Source: an uncultured Chlamydiae bacterium
Lineage (GTDB): Bacteria; Chlamydiota; Chlamydiia; Chlamydiales; SM23-39
Assembly (NCBI GenBank): GCA_903909295.1
Contig: CAIVVG010000035.1
Coordinates: 1 to 5,528 of the forward strand
Length of the DNA stretch: 5,528 bases
Reading direction: 5' to 3'
Below are positions 5,463-5,528 of the stretch, piece after piece (positions within the stretch are counted from its first letter, which is position 1; every line of letters starts with the position of its first letter). A program made the translations under genes and the position numbers. The notes beneath the pieces are model-generated. The model saw nothing but the letters and a program-made list of their open reading frames with translations, did not search any database and had not been told where the DNA came from.

Positions 5463-5505
5463 CAAAAATGGGGGGCTATATACTGTTGTCGATATTGCCC
5501 CCCAT
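5463..5505 (-). terminator. Possible minus-strand intrinsic terminator (G6/C6 hairpin)
   Basis: ATGGGGGGC (5468-5476) and GCCCCCCAT (5497-5505) form a perfect 9-bp stem, extended inward by 4 A-T pairs after one mismatch, with a 10-base loop. Read on the minus strand, the stem runs straight into ATTTTTG, so it could end a gene entering leftward from beyond the window. On the plus strand only ATATTTG follows, so plus-strand termination of gnd is less likely. The strand choice is an inference because the neighbouring gene is not visible. Confidence 0.4.
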
Positions 5506-5528
5506 ATTTGAAGTCGAAAAGAGGCCAA

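Noticed and set aside
1..5528. CRISPR array, transposase, phage or defence system
   Set aside because: No regularly spaced repeats, no DDE or integrase motifs, and no nuclease or toxin motifs are visible in any credible coding region.

Overview
The window (5528 bases, GC by eye near 50%) most likely comes from a Chlamydiae-type genome, probably an environmental chlamydia rather than Chlamydia itself. The inference rests on three things. A murE gene and an amiA-type amidase gene lie in the same order and on the same strand as the murE-amiA pair I remember from Chlamydia. The MurE sequence resembles chlamydial MurE as I recall it (start MKLRQLI, LYDPF, an LEAPLAARFY-like stretch). Gnd has the C-terminal YERVDRPRG form. 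Genus is not assigned and no search could be run.

Layout. (1) Positions 1-660, minus strand: a secreted zinc N-acetylmuramoyl-L-alanine amidase (AmiA). (2) 661-822: a divergent intergenic region with several short inverted repeats. (3) 823-1950, plus strand: an unrecognised protein with about five or six membrane segments and a long proline-rich tail containing a PPxY motif and three imperfect repeats. It sits between amiA and murE, facing away from amiA and overlapping the end of murE by 8 bases. (4) 1943-3376, minus strand: murE. (5) 3383-3455, minus strand: tRNA-Arg(CCU), whose last base is only 6 bases before the murE ATG. (6) 3456-3639: a divergent promoter region. (7) 3640-3855, plus strand: a possible 71-residue ORF ending 4 bases before gnd. 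(8) 3860-5296, plus strand: gnd. (9) 5297-5528: non-coding, with a long hairpin-forming element, one copy of a 20-bp sequence whose inverted copy lies before the 71-residue ORF, and a G6/C6 hairpin.

Function. MurE adds meso-diaminopimelate to the peptidoglycan precursor in the cytoplasm, and AmiA cuts the stem peptide from glycan outside the inner membrane, so both belong to the chlamydial septal peptidoglycan cycle. Gnd is the oxidative pentose phosphate dehydrogenase that makes NADPH and ribulose 5-phosphate, and is unrelated to the wall genes.

The most unusual points are: the only Shine-Dalgarno sequence of murE (GAGGA) lies inside the acceptor stem of the tRNA; the proline-rich membrane protein splits what looks like an ancestral cell-wall gene pair; and a near-identical inverted 24-bp repeat flanks the gnd unit. 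I see no CRISPR array, transposase, phage gene or obvious defence system. Apart from the proline-rich protein and the regulatory oddities, this is a housekeeping region.
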